DNA of 64,000 nt from Mesorhizobium sp. B2-3-4 (GTDB lineage: Bacteria > Pseudomonadota > Alphaproteobacteria > Rhizobiales > Rhizobiaceae), in the NCBI RefSeq assembly GCF_006442315.1, contig NZ_VFVY01000013.1:62001-126000 (forward strand). The letters run 5' to 3'. Numbering within the stretch: the first letter of the stretch is position 1; each line of letters begins with the position of its first letter. This document shows positions 16,055 to 24,886 of the stretch, one piece after another. Below the pieces are notes generated by a model. The model was not told where the DNA came from, ran no database searches, and saw only the letters and a list, made by a program, of their open reading frames with translations. The position numbers and the translations under genes were made by a program.

Positions 16055-16681
16055 ATGGCAGGCACGGTCGAGGGCGAGAAAATCGACGTTGGTTTCTCCG
16101 GCAAGCGCTGCATCCATTCGCGCAATTGCGTGCTCGGCGATCCGCATGTCTTCGTGCCCAACGCACCGGGCGAGTGGATCCATCCCGAGGCGGCCAGTGT
16201 CGAGAAGGTCGTCGCGCTGGCCGAGAACTGCCCCTCCGGCGCCATCACCTATGTCCGCAAGGATGGCGGGCCGCAGGAAAAACCGCCGGCGGTCAACACC
16301 GTGCGGCTGCGCGAAAACGGCCCGCTGGCGGTGCATGCCGAGATCGTGCTCGGCGACGAGACGTTTTTGCGCGCCACGCTCTGCCGCTGTGGCGCGTCCC
16401 AGAACAAGCCGTTCTGCGACAACAGTCACATCAAGGCCGGCTTTGCCGCCACCGGCGAACCGGCGCTGAAGGACACGCCGGCGCTGGAAGCGCGCAATGG
16501 ACCGCTCAAGGTAACGCCGACCGCCAACGGCCCGCTCAAGCTCGAAGGCAATACCGAGATCGTCACCGGCACCGGCCACACGGTCGACCGCACCACGAAG
16601 GTGTTTTTGTGCCGCTGCGGCCATTCGGCCAACAAGCCGTTCTGCGATGGCAGCCATAAGCGGGTGGGGTTCGTGGGATAA
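16055..16681 (+). CDS. Iron-sulfur protein with Fer4-type domain and two CDGSH domains
   Basis: The 208-residue protein has three iron-sulfur units. The N-terminal 75 residues (GKRCIHSRNCVLGDPHVF, then LAENCPSGAITYVRKDGG) match the divergent ferredoxin-like domain found in YjdI-like proteins. Two CDGSH [2Fe-2S] domains follow, with three-Cys one-His ligand sets CRCGASQNKPFCDNSH and CRCGHSANKPFCDGSH. Such proteins are thought to take part in iron-sulfur or redox homeostasis. ACAGGAGC upstream of the ATG is a good ribosome-binding site. The gene stands alone. Confidence 0.9.
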   Translation: MAGTVEGEKIDVGFSGKRCIHSRNCVLGDPHVFVPNAPGEWIHPEAASVEKVVALAENCPSGAITYVRKDGGPQEKPPAVNTVRLRENGPLAVHAEIVLGDETFLRATLCRCGASQNKPFCDNSHIKAGFAATGEPALKDTPALEARNGPLKVTPTANGPLKLEGNTEIVTGTGHTVDRTTKVFLCRCGHSANKPFCDGSHKRVGFVG

Positions 16682-16812
16682 TCCAGGGGGGCCTCGTGCC
16701 GGCGTCTCCCAGCGCCAACAGCCTCCCCTGGCCCATCTCTCCCGACTTTATCCGCGAGCCTGTATCGGCTAAGGGCAGGCACCCAAACCCTTTGCCGGAC
16801 CACCGCCCCCAA

Positions 16813-18855
16813 ATGACCGCCAAGACCAAGCCAAAACCTCTCTTCCTCGGTATCGACACCGGTGGCACCTACACCGATGCCGTGCTGTGGTCCGAGACCG
16901 AAGGTCCCCAGCAGGGGCCGAACAAGGGCAAGGTCCTGGCCAAGGCCAAGGCGCTGACCACACGGCATGATCTTGCCGTCGGCATTTCGGGCGCCGTCGA
17001 TGCGGTGCTCGAAAAGGCCGGCACCGACCCGGCCGCCATCAAACTGGTCTCGATGTCGACGACGCTCGCCACCAACGCTTTGGTCGAGGGCCAGGGCGGA
17101 CGCGTGGCGCTGGTCATGATCGGCTTTTCCGAGGGCGATCTTGCCCGCGATGGCTTGAAGACGGCACTCGGCACCGATCCGGTGGTCTTCTGCGCGGGCG
17201 GCCATGATGTGCACGGCAATGCGGCAAAGCTCGATCTGTCCGGGCTGGAGGCGATGCTGCCGGAACTCGGCGCCTCGGTGTCCGGCTTTGCCGTCTGCGC
17301 CTATTTCGCCACCCGCAACCCGGCGCACGAAATCGCCGCCCGCGAGCTGATCCGCGACAGGACCGGCCTGCCGGTTACCGCCAGCCACGAACTGTCGGCC
17401 AAGCTCGGCGGCCCGCGCCGGGCGCTCACCACGCTGCTCAATGCCCGCCTGATCTCGATGATCGACCGGCTGGTGGCGGCGACCGAGGGCTTTCTTCAGG
17501 CCCGCGACATAGCGGCTCCACTGATGGTGGTGCGCGGCGATGGCGCGCTGGTTTCGGCTGCGTTCGCCCGCCAGCGGCCGATCGAGACGATCCTTTCGGG
17601 CCCCGCCGCCAGCCTGGTCGGCGCCCGCCACATGACCGGGCTCGACAATGCCGTGGTCTCCGACATTGGCGGCACCACGACTGACGTCGCCGTGCTCGAT
17701 GGCGGCCGGCCCCGGCTCGATCCGGAAGGCGCCACGGTCGGTGGCTTCCGCACCATGGTCGAGGCGGTGGCGATGCGCACCTTCGGCCTCGGCGGCGATT
17801 CCGAGGTGACGCTGGAGGATGGCGCGCTCGACCCGAAAATCCTGCTCGGACCGCGCCGCCTGGTGCCGCTGGCGCTGGCGGGCATGGCGCATGGCGAAGC
17901 GGTGACGCTGGAACTCGAACGCCAGTTGCGCGCGCCCAACACCGGCCGCATGGATGGCCGCTTCGCGGTCCGCACCGGCGTGCCGGACCGGCTCGCCGCG
18001 GGGCTCACCGCGCCCGAGGCCAAGCTCTATGAGACGATCGGCGCAAAACCGCTGCCTCTCGACCGGCTGCTGACCTCGAATGCCCAGAATGCCACGCTCA
18101 ACAGGCTGGTTTCGCGCGGGCTGGTGCACATCTGCGGCTTCACCCCGTCCGACGCGGCCCATGTGCTGGGCAAGCAGGCGAATTGGGATGCCGCCACCGC
18201 CCGTCTTGGCGCCGAACTGTTTTCCCGCCGGCGCGATGGCCGTGGCCAGGCGATTGCCGCCTCGCCGGAAGCGCTCTGCGAGCGCGTGCTGGTGACGCTG
18301 ACCCGCTGGTCGGCCGAATACATCCTAGAAACCGCCTTTGCCGAGGACGGGCTCGATGGTGCCGCAACCGTGGCGCACGCGCTGGTGCAGCGCGCCGTCG
18401 ACGCCCATCCGGGCATCGCCCGCCTCACCGTCGCGCTCGACCGGCCGGTCATCGGGCTCGGCGCTTCGGCGCCGCTGCATTATGCCAGCCTCGCGCCGTT
18501 GGTCGGCAATGACTGCGTGGTGCCCGGGGATACCGACGTCGCCAACGCGCTCGGCGCTGTCGTCGGCCAGGTCCGCGTCTCGGCCGAGGCGCGTGTCAGC
18601 CAGCCCAAGGAGGGTCTGTTTCGCCTGGCTTCCGGAGAAACGGTGCGCGACTTCCTCGACGAGGCGGCGGCGATCGCGGCCGCCGAGGCCGATGTGCGGG
18701 CGATTGTCGCCGAGCGCGCCAGGGACGCCGGCACCGACAGCGCCGAGATCGAGATTGCCACCGAGTTCAAGGTTTCCACGGTGGAAGCGCAGCGCATGTT
18801 CATCGAGGCGCATGTCGTGGCGGTGGCCTCCGGCAGGCCGAGGATCGCGGTGTAG
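16813..18855 (+). CDS. Hydantoinase/oxoprolinase family protein
   Basis: The 680-residue protein starts with the ASKHA-type loop LFLGIDTGGTYTDAVLW, typical of hydantoinase A/oxoprolinase N-terminal domains. It continues with MSTTLATNALVEGQGG and the core SDIGGTTTDVAVLDGGRPRL. The family hydrolyses cyclic amides such as 5-oxoproline or hydantoins with ATP. No HyuB-type partner gene is adjacent, so the substrate is open. I start at ATG 16813, just before the first strand; a GTG at 16696 is in frame but adds 39 unlikely residues. Confidence 0.85.
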   Translation: MTAKTKPKPLFLGIDTGGTYTDAVLWSETEGPQQGPNKGKVLAKAKALTTRHDLAVGISGAVDAVLEKAGTDPAAIKLVSMSTTLATNALVEGQGGRVALVMIGFSEGDLARDGLKTALGTDPVVFCAGGHDVHGNAAKLDLSGLEAMLPELGASVSGFAVCAYFATRNPAHEIAARELIRDRTGLPVTASHELSAKLGGPRRALTTLLNARLISMIDRLVAATEGFLQARDIAAPLMVVRGDGALVSAAFARQRPIETILSGPAASLVGARHMTGLDNAVVSDIGGTTTDVAVLDGGRPRLDPEGATVGGFRTMVEAVAMRTFGLGGDSEVTLEDGALDPKILLGPRRLVPLALAGMAHGEAVTLELERQLRAPNTGRMDGRFAVRTGVPDRLAAGLTAPEAKLYETIGAKPLPLDRLLTSNAQNATLNRLVSRGLVHICGFTPSDAAHVLGKQANWDAATARLGAELFSRRRDGRGQAIAASPEALCERVLVTLTRWSAEYILETAFAEDGLDGAATVAHALVQRAVDAHPGIARLTVALDRPVIGLGASAPLHYASLAPLVGNDCVVPGDTDVANALGAVVGQVRVSAEARVSQPKEGLFRLASGETVRDFLDEAAAIAAAEADVRAIVAERARDAGTDSAEIEIATEFKVSTVEAQRMFIEAHVVAVASGRPRIAV

Positions 18856-18866
18856 CGCACCCTTGC

Positions 18867-18921
18867 CTTCTCCCCGTTCACGGGGAGAAGGTGCCCGAAG
18901 GGCGGATGAGGGGCAGCGCCA
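18867..18921. repeat. Intergenic palindromic repeat, family A (copy 2)
   Basis: The hairpin TTCTCCCCGTTCACGGGGAG is followed by a conserved tail ending GATGAGGGGCAGCGCCA. It pairs in opposite orientation with copy 3 at 18961, as in BIME-like doublets. Confidence 0.8.
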
Positions 18922-18960
18922 GCCAATGTCATTTCGCCACCGCCACTTTGCGAAACGCCG

Positions 18961-19013
18961 CGCCGCCCCTCATCTGGCTGCCGCCATGTTCTCCCCGTGG
19001 AACGGGGAGAAGG
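18961..19013. repeat. Intergenic palindromic repeat, family A (copy 3, inverted)
   Basis: CGCCGCCCCTCATCTGGCTG precedes the hairpin TTCTCCCCGTGGAACGGGGA. This is the reverse-oriented partner of copy 2. Together the two could fold into a long stem-loop in the hydantoinase-glcB gap. Confidence 0.8.
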
Positions 19014-19124
19014 ACGCAGCTCCGCCAACTTGCCTAAATACGCCACCTTCACCTTAAGCCGAATTGACCCTGCAACCCCAACATGCCAAACGCCCCGCAA
19101 AGCCTTTCATCTGGAGACAGCCTG

Positions 19125-21290
19125 ATGACCGATCGCGTCGAGATCGCCGGATTGCGGATTGCCCGCGAACTGCATGACTTCGTCGTCAACGAAGCCTTGC
19201 CCGGCACCGGCGTCGAAGCGGCGCAGTTCTGGAACGGCTTTTCGGCCATCGTCCATGATCTCGCCCCGAAGAACCGGGCGCTGCTCAAAAAGCGCGACGC
19301 CTTGCAGGAAAAGCTCGACGGCTGGTATCGCGACAATGGCGCGCCCATCGACATGGACGCCTACCGGACCTTCCTGAAGGAGATCGGCTATCTCGTGCCG
19401 GAAGGGCCGGCCTTCAGCGTCTCGACGCAGAATGTCGATCCCGAAATCGCCGTCGTCGCCGGGCCGCAGCTGGTCGTGCCTGTCATGAATGCGCGCTATG
19501 CGCTCAACGCCGCCAACGCCCGCTGGGGCTCGCTCTACGATGCGCTCTATGGCACCGATGCCATTCCCGAAACGGAGGGCGCGCAGAAGGGCAAGGGGTT
19601 CAACCCCGTGCGCGGCGCCAGGGTGATTGCCTGGGCCAAGGATTTCCTCGACCAGTCGGTACCGCTCACCTCGGGCAAATGGGCTGGCGTCAACGGCCTG
19701 TCGGTGGCCAACGGCGCGCTGAGGCTCGGCGCCGGGGCCGGCGGCACCACGCTGGCCGACCCCAGACAATTCGCCGGCTATCGCGGCGGCGCCGCCAACC
19801 CCGAAGCCGTGCTCCTGGTGAAGAACGGGCTGCACGTCGAGATCCTGATCGACCGCGCCAACCAGATCGGCCGTACCGACCCGGCTGGCATTGCCGATGT
19901 CATCCTGGAATCGGCGCTGACCACCATCCAGGATTGCGAGGATTCGGTCGCCGCGGTGGATGCCGAGGACAAGGTCGTCGTCTACCGCAACTGGCTCGGC
20001 CTGATGAAGGGCGACCTCGCCGAAGAGATCAGCAAGGGCGGCAAGACCTTTGTCCGCAAGCTCAACGCCGACCGCGTCTATACCGCGGCGGCCGGCGGCC
20101 AGCTCACCGTGCCTGGCCGCTCGCTGATGCTGGTCAGGAATGTCGGCCACCTCATGACCAATCCGGCGGTTACGGACCGCGACGGCAACGAGGTGCCGGA
20201 AGGCATCATGGATGCGGCGGTCACCGCGCTGATCGCGCTGCACGATGTCGGCCCGAACGGTCGCCGCGCCAACTCCCGCGCCGGCTCGATGTATGTGGTG
20301 AAGCCGAAGATGCATGGACCGGAGGAGGTCGCCTTCGCCGTCGAGATTTTCGACCGGGTCGAAGCCTTGCTCGGCATGGCCGCGAACACCATCAAGATGG
20401 GCATCATGGACGAGGAGCGGCGCACCACGATCAACCTCAAGGAAGCGATCCGCGCCGCAAAAGAACGCGTCGTGTTCATCAATACCGGCTTCCTCGACCG
20501 CACCGGCGACGAGATTCACACCTCGATGGAAGCCGGCCCGATGATCCGCAAGGGCGACATGAAGCAGGCCGCCTGGATATCCGCCTACGAGGCCTGGAAT
20601 GTCGACACCGGGCTCGAATGCGGGCTCGCCGGCCACGCCCAGATCGGCAAGGGCATGTGGGCGATGCCGGACCTGATGGCGGCCATGCTGGAACAGAAGA
20701 TCGCCCACCCGAAGGCCGGCGCCAACACCGCCTGGGTGCCGTCGCCGACGGCCGCCACGCTCCACGCCACGCACTATCACAAGGTCGATGTCCATGCCGT
20801 CCAGGCGGCGCTGAAGAGCCGGCCGAAGGCGAAGCTCGACGATATCCTGTCGGTGCCCGTCGCCGTGCGGCCGAACTGGACGCCCGACGAGATCCAGCGT
20901 GAACTCGACAACAATTCGCAAGGCATCCTGGGCTATGTCGTGCGCTGGATCGACCAGGGCGTCGGCTGCTCGAAAGTGCCTGATATCAACGATGTCGGCC
21001 TGATGGAGGACCGCGCCACGCTGCGCATCTCTTCGCAGCACATCGCCAACTGGCTGCGCCACAAAGTGTGCACGGAAATCCAGGTGCGCGATTCCCTGCA
21101 GCGCATGGCGGCGATCGTCGATCTGCAGAATGTCGGCGATCCGCTCTACCATCCCATGGCCGCGGACTTCGACAGGTCCATCGCCTTCCAGGCCGCTTGC
21201 GACCTGGTGTTCAAGGGCACGAGCCAGCCGAATGGCTATACCGAGCCGGTGCTGCATAGGCGCAGGTTGGAGCTGAAGGCGAAGGGCTAG
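19125..21290 (+). CDS. glcB: Malate synthase G
   Basis: Malate synthase G condenses glyoxylate with acetyl-CoA to malate in the glyoxylate bypass or glycolate use. The 721-residue length matches the G isoform. The sequence shows VPVMNARYALNAANARWGSL, EDSVAAVDAEDKVVVYRNWL, the magnesium-site segment MGIMDEERRT and FINTGFLDRTGDEIHTSMEA, all classic family stretches. The ATG at 19125 is preceded by GGAGA at a suitable distance; an upstream ATG at 19083 lies outside the conserved N-terminus. No glc operon genes are next to it. Confidence 0.97.
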   Translation: MTDRVEIAGLRIARELHDFVVNEALPGTGVEAAQFWNGFSAIVHDLAPKNRALLKKRDALQEKLDGWYRDNGAPIDMDAYRTFLKEIGYLVPEGPAFSVSTQNVDPEIAVVAGPQLVVPVMNARYALNAANARWGSLYDALYGTDAIPETEGAQKGKGFNPVRGARVIAWAKDFLDQSVPLTSGKWAGVNGLSVANGALRLGAGAGGTTLADPRQFAGYRGGAANPEAVLLVKNGLHVEILIDRANQIGRTDPAGIADVILESALTTIQDCEDSVAAVDAEDKVVVYRNWLGLMKGDLAEEISKGGKTFVRKLNADRVYTAAAGGQLTVPGRSLMLVRNVGHLMTNPAVTDRDGNEVPEGIMDAAVTALIALHDVGPNGRRANSRAGSMYVVKPKMHGPEEVAFAVEIFDRVEALLGMAANTIKMGIMDEERRTTINLKEAIRAAKERVVFINTGFLDRTGDEIHTSMEAGPMIRKGDMKQAAWISAYEAWNVDTGLECGLAGHAQIGKGMWAMPDLMAAMLEQKIAHPKAGANTAWVPSPTAATLHATHYHKVDVHAVQAALKSRPKAKLDDILSVPVAVRPNWTPDEIQRELDNNSQGILGYVVRWIDQGVGCSKVPDINDVGLMEDRATLRISSQHIANWLRHKVCTEIQVRDSLQRMAAIVDLQNVGDPLYHPMAADFDRSIAFQAACDLVFKGTSQPNGYTEPVLHRRRLELKAKG

Positions 21291-21331
21291 GAAGCGCGGC
21301 ATCCCGCAACGTGTCGATCAATTGCTGGTGG

Positions 21332-21387
21332 TCGGCGCTGCCCTTCATTGCCCTGCCGGGCATTTCTCCCCGTAAACGGGGAGAAAG
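21332..21387. repeat. Intergenic palindromic repeat, family A (copy 4, inverted)
   Basis: A reverse-oriented tail (GGCGCTGCCCTTCATTGCCC) leads into the hairpin TTTCTCCCCGTAAACGGGGA. It forms a doublet with copy 5. Confidence 0.8.
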
Positions 21388-21457
21388 AGGCTGTCAGCAA
21401 CGCCGGCGCCATTCCTGCTACACGGAAGATTGGCGAAAGCAGTAAGCGACAAGTCCC

Positions 21458-21510
21458 TTCTCCCCGTTTACGGGGAGAAGATGCCGGCAGGCAGATGAGG
21501 GGCGGCGCCA
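21458..21510. repeat. Intergenic palindromic repeat, family A (copy 5)
   Basis: The cleanest copy in the window: TTCTCCCCGTTTACGGGGAG, then a tail with GATGCCGGCAGGCAGATGAG and GGGCGGCGCCA. It lies between the convergent ends of glcB and the EfeO-like gene, where it could also act as a bidirectional terminator, although there is no T-tract. Confidence 0.8.
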
Positions 21511-21565
21511 GCATCTGCCTGATTGGCAAAGAGAGCCTCAAGGGATCGCGGCTCTTTTGAAAACC

Positions 21566-22387
21566 TCAGTTCAACCCCAGCGTACCCCTGAGCTTCGACA
21601 GATCTTCCGCCAGCGCCGTCACCGGGCCGGCGAGCGCCTTGCGGTCGGCGTCCGAGAGCTTGTCGTAGGTCTCGAAACCATCCGACGTCTTGTACTTCGC
21701 CAGGATGGCGTCGACGGTGGCGAAATTATCGTCCACGGTCTTGATCAGCGTGGGGTTTTCCTTCTCGACCAGCGGATGCACCAGCGCGACGATCTTCTGG
21801 GCGCCGTCGATATTGGCCTGGAAGTCCCAGAGATCGGTATGGCTGTAGCGATCCTCTTCGCCCGAGATCTTGCTGGAGGCCACTTCCTCGAGCAGGCCGG
21901 CGGCGCCGTCGATGGCTTTTTCCGGTGGCACGGTCAGACCCGCGACGCGCTTTTGCAGATCGAGCACATCGGCGTCGAGCTTGTCGGCGAGCGAGCTCAG
22001 CCCATCCGTCGTGTTCTGGCTGAACAGGCCGTATTCGATGCGGTGGAAGCCGTAGAAGTCAGCCGACTTTTCCTTCTGCTCATGGTCGTCGGCACGCGAA
22101 TCGATGGCGCCGTCGAGGTCGGAGAACAGCTCCGCGACCGGCTCGATCGTCTCGTAATTGACGCGGGCCGGCGCATAGAGCGCCCTGGCCTTGGCGAGAT
22201 CGCCGGCCTTGACCGCGTCGGTGAATGCCTTGGTCGAGGTCACCAGCGTGTCGATCTTGCCCTGGACGTAGATCTTGTAGTCGGCGATAGGCTGGACGAG
22301 ATCGAGGGGCGAGACGGCGGCACGGGCCGGCGCGAGGCCGGCCAGCAGGGCGATCGCGGAGGCGGCAAGCAGGCGATGGGTTCTCAT
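21566..22387 (-). CDS. Imelysin/EfeO-like (M75 family) periplasmic iron-uptake protein
   Basis: The 273-residue protein has a signal peptide (LLAASAIALLAGLAPARA) and a single M75/EfeO domain without the cupredoxin part. It shows ELFSDLDGAIDSRADDHEQK, YGFHRIEYGLFS (the HxxE/GxHxxE-like iron-site motif) and a C-terminal helical half. It resembles EfeM, the short EfeO form. It closes the efeUOB operon 34 bases after efeB, so the operon carries two M75 proteins. AGAGGA before the ATG at 22387 fixes the start. Confidence 0.85.
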   Translation of the reverse strand: MRTHRLLAASAIALLAGLAPARAAVSPLDLVQPIADYKIYVQGKIDTLVTSTKAFTDAVKAGDLAKARALYAPARVNYETIEPVAELFSDLDGAIDSRADDHEQKEKSADFYGFHRIEYGLFSQNTTDGLSSLADKLDADVLDLQKRVAGLTVPPEKAIDGAAGLLEEVASSKISGEEDRYSHTDLWDFQANIDGAQKIVALVHPLVEKENPTLIKTVDDNFATVDAILAKYKTSDGFETYDKLSDADRKALAGPVTALAEDLSKLRGTLGLN

Positions 22388-22421
22388 TGAATATCCTCTC
22401 ATTTTAAGGCTGGTTCGGGGT

Positions 22422-23714
22422 TCAGGCATGCGTCGCGGCGGCCATGTCGATGAGCGGGCGGCCGAGATAGTCCTGCTCGTCCTTCACGCCCGGCAGCGCG
22501 AAGAAATAACCGCCGCCGAAAGGCTTGATGTATTCCTCCAGCGCCTCGCCATTGAGGCGGGTCTGCACGGCGACGAAGCCCTGTTCGAGGTCGGCCTGGT
22601 AGCAGATGAACAGCAGGCCCATGTCCATCTGGTTGGATTTGCTGACGCCGTTCGAATAGTTGAAGGGCCGCCGCAGGATCAGGTGTTTTTGGGCCTCGGC
22701 GTCGCGCGGATTGGCAAGCCGGATATGGGCGTCGAGCGGCGTGGTCTTGCCTTGCGGATCATTGGCGAAATGAGGAACATCGGCCTCGCTCGTGCCGCCG
22801 TCGAGCGGCGCGCCGCTGGGCTTGTGACGGCCGATGATGGTCTGCTGCTCCTGCAGCGGCGTGCGGTCCCAGCGCTCGACGAAATTGCGGATCAGCCGCA
22901 CCACCTGGTAGGAGCCGCCCGACGTCCAGCCGGGTTCGCCGCCGCCTGGTTGCACCCACACGATCCGCTTCATCAGCTCGGCATCGGTGGAATCGGGATT
23001 GGCCGAACCATCGCGAAAACCGAGGAAGTTGCGCGCGCTTTGCTTGGGCTTGCCCGGATCGGCTGGCCGCACCGGCACGGAGCCTTCCTGCTTCCAGCGC
23101 AGCAGCAGCGTGTCAGGCGTGTTCTTCACGATGTCGCGCAGCGCATGGATGTTGGTGTCGGGCGTGTTCGAAGAGAACTGCAGCAACAGATCGCCGTGGC
23201 AAAGCTCTTCCTCCAGCGCGTCGTTGGAGAACGAGGTCATCCGCGTGAGGTGTTTGGGCCTGAAAGCCTGCAGGCCGAAGCGTTCGTCGAACAGCGAGGC
23301 GCCGATCGACGTGGTGATGGTCAGATTGTCCGGTATCACCACGGGACCCAGAATGCCGGAATCGGCGGCCGGAAATCTCGGATCGAGTTCGGGCGGCGTG
23401 CCGCCTTGCATCAGGAAGGCGGTGCGCTCGGTCAGCGTCTTCAACAGCCGCTGCAGGCCTGCGCGGTTCTGGGCCAGCACGTCGAAGGAAGCGACGAGGC
23501 CGGCGGCCGGTCTGGGCGTGACGATGCCTGGCTGGTGCTCGCCATGGAAAGGCTGGCGCTGGTCGGTTCGGTCGCTCTCCGGCGCGTTGGTGACGCTGCC
23601 CTTGGCTGCGGCCACCGCCGCCTGCGGGGCAAGCGCGCCGGCGACGGCACCGATCAGCACCGACCGGCGCGAGGGCGAGAAGGCGGCGTTGGGCTCTTTG
23701 TCCCTGGCTGTCAT
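22422..23714 (-). CDS. efeB: Deferrochelatase/DyP-type peroxidase EfeB
   Basis: EfeB is a periplasmic heme peroxidase of the DyP family that takes part in iron uptake and can release iron from heme. The 430-residue protein has a twin-arginine signal (SRRSVLIGAVAGALAP) for export in folded form. It also has the DyP GxxDG motif as GFRDGSANPD, with Asp235 as distal acid, and HIRLANPR in the heme-ligand region. It overlaps efeO by four bases (ATGA). Confidence 0.95.
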   Translation of the reverse strand: MTARDKEPNAAFSPSRRSVLIGAVAGALAPQAAVAAAKGSVTNAPESDRTDQRQPFHGEHQPGIVTPRPAAGLVASFDVLAQNRAGLQRLLKTLTERTAFLMQGGTPPELDPRFPAADSGILGPVVIPDNLTITTSIGASLFDERFGLQAFRPKHLTRMTSFSNDALEEELCHGDLLLQFSSNTPDTNIHALRDIVKNTPDTLLLRWKQEGSVPVRPADPGKPKQSARNFLGFRDGSANPDSTDAELMKRIVWVQPGGGEPGWTSGGSYQVVRLIRNFVERWDRTPLQEQQTIIGRHKPSGAPLDGGTSEADVPHFANDPQGKTTPLDAHIRLANPRDAEAQKHLILRRPFNYSNGVSKSNQMDMGLLFICYQADLEQGFVAVQTRLNGEALEEYIKPFGGGYFFALPGVKDEQDYLGRPLIDMAAATHA

Positions 23715-24886
23715 TGGCTGAGGTCCATGGTTTCGCGCAGTCTGGAAAAGTCAGCGGCAAGCACGGTGGCTGCCTTGCCGAACTCGGCCTTGGCAGCGTC
23801 GGAGAGCGCGTCGGAGGCTTCGGCGCGGCGCCTTGCAATCATGTCGCCAAGCACCGTGAAATCCCTGTCGAGCGCCGCGACGATGTCCGGTGCGGTCTTG
23901 GCCGCCATGGGCCGCAGCAGGTCGAAGACCTTGCGGACGCCTGTCACCGCCGCCTCGAAGGAGGATAGATCACCATGCGCATAGGGGCTGTCGCCGAAGC
24001 CCGGACCGGGCGCAGCAAGCCGCTGCAGGATCGCCGCCGAGCCGCTGGCCATGCTCTGCGGCATGATGCGCAGATCGTGGACGCGCGCCTTGAGCAAGGC
24101 CGCGTCGGCCACGAGTTTGTCGGCGACCGGCGCCAGACCGGCGGTGCCGTCCTGGCTGAAGAGACCGTATTCGAGGCGGTGCAGGCCGCCGAAAGCGGGA
24201 TCTGCCTCGCGCTGGCCGAACGCGTCGGCGCGGGCGTCGATTGCAGCGTCCAGGTCCGAAAACAGCGGCGACACCGGCGCGATCTGCGCATAGGCGGTCC
24301 CGGTCGCGGTATAGAGGGTCCTTGCCGCCGCCAGGTCGCCCGCCTTCACCGCGCCGGCGAGGGCGTTCGCCGCCCGGACGAAGGCATCGGCCTTGGTCGC
24401 CAGAAACACCTTGTACTCGGCGAGCGCGCCGATGAAGGCGGCGAGATCAGGTTTCTTTGCGAGGCCCGCATTCGCCGCCGGCAGCACGTGCAACGTGCCG
24501 CGCGGGTTGGAAAGCAAGCCGCAGGTGACGGCGTAGTCGCCCGGTTCGAGCCTCGTCGCCAGCGTCTGCGGGAAGCCCGGCGCGATGTTCTCGCGCTCCT
24601 CGACCACCATCACTCCGTCGAGGATTTCCCACTCGACCGCGCGCTCGGACCGGTTTTCGATCTGGAAGACATTGCGGCCGGCGGTGACCGTCAGTTCGGT
24701 CGGTTCACAGCCCCGGGCGGTGATCGCCACTGTCGTCGCGGAGCCCGCGTCCCGGCGGCCTCTCTGGGCGGCCAGCGTGGCATAGTAGAAGGCGGCTGCC
24801 GCCATCAGCAGCAAGGCCAGCGACAGCGCGAGGCCCGCGCGGACCGCCGCGCGCGGCAGCGCGGGAGCGTGCGAAGGGGCGCTCAT
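23711..24886 (-). CDS. efeO: Iron uptake protein EfeO (cupredoxin plus M75 domain)
   Basis: EfeO is the periplasmic component of the EfeUOB ferrous/ferric iron importer. The 391-residue protein has an N-terminal hydrophobic segment (VRAGLALSLALLLMAAAAFY, probably uncleaved). A cupredoxin-like domain follows (about residues 50-135: GCEPTELTVTAG, EWEILDGVMVVEERENIAPG, TCGLLSNPRG). The C-terminal M75 domain carries LFSDLDAAIDARAD and GLHRLEYGLFSQ. The ATG at 24886 overlaps the efeU stop by four bases, so the operon is tightly coupled. Confidence 0.94.
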   Translation of the reverse strand: MSAPSHAPALPRAAVRAGLALSLALLLMAAAAFYYATLAAQRGRRDAGSATTVAITARGCEPTELTVTAGRNVFQIENRSERAVEWEILDGVMVVEERENIAPGFPQTLATRLEPGDYAVTCGLLSNPRGTLHVLPAANAGLAKKPDLAAFIGALAEYKVFLATKADAFVRAANALAGAVKAGDLAAARTLYTATGTAYAQIAPVSPLFSDLDAAIDARADAFGQREADPAFGGLHRLEYGLFSQDGTAGLAPVADKLVADAALLKARVHDLRIMPQSMASGSAAILQRLAAPGPGFGDSPYAHGDLSSFEAAVTGVRKVFDLLRPMAAKTAPDIVAALDRDFTVLGDMIARRRAEASDALSDAAKAEFGKAATVLAADFSRLRETMDLSQ

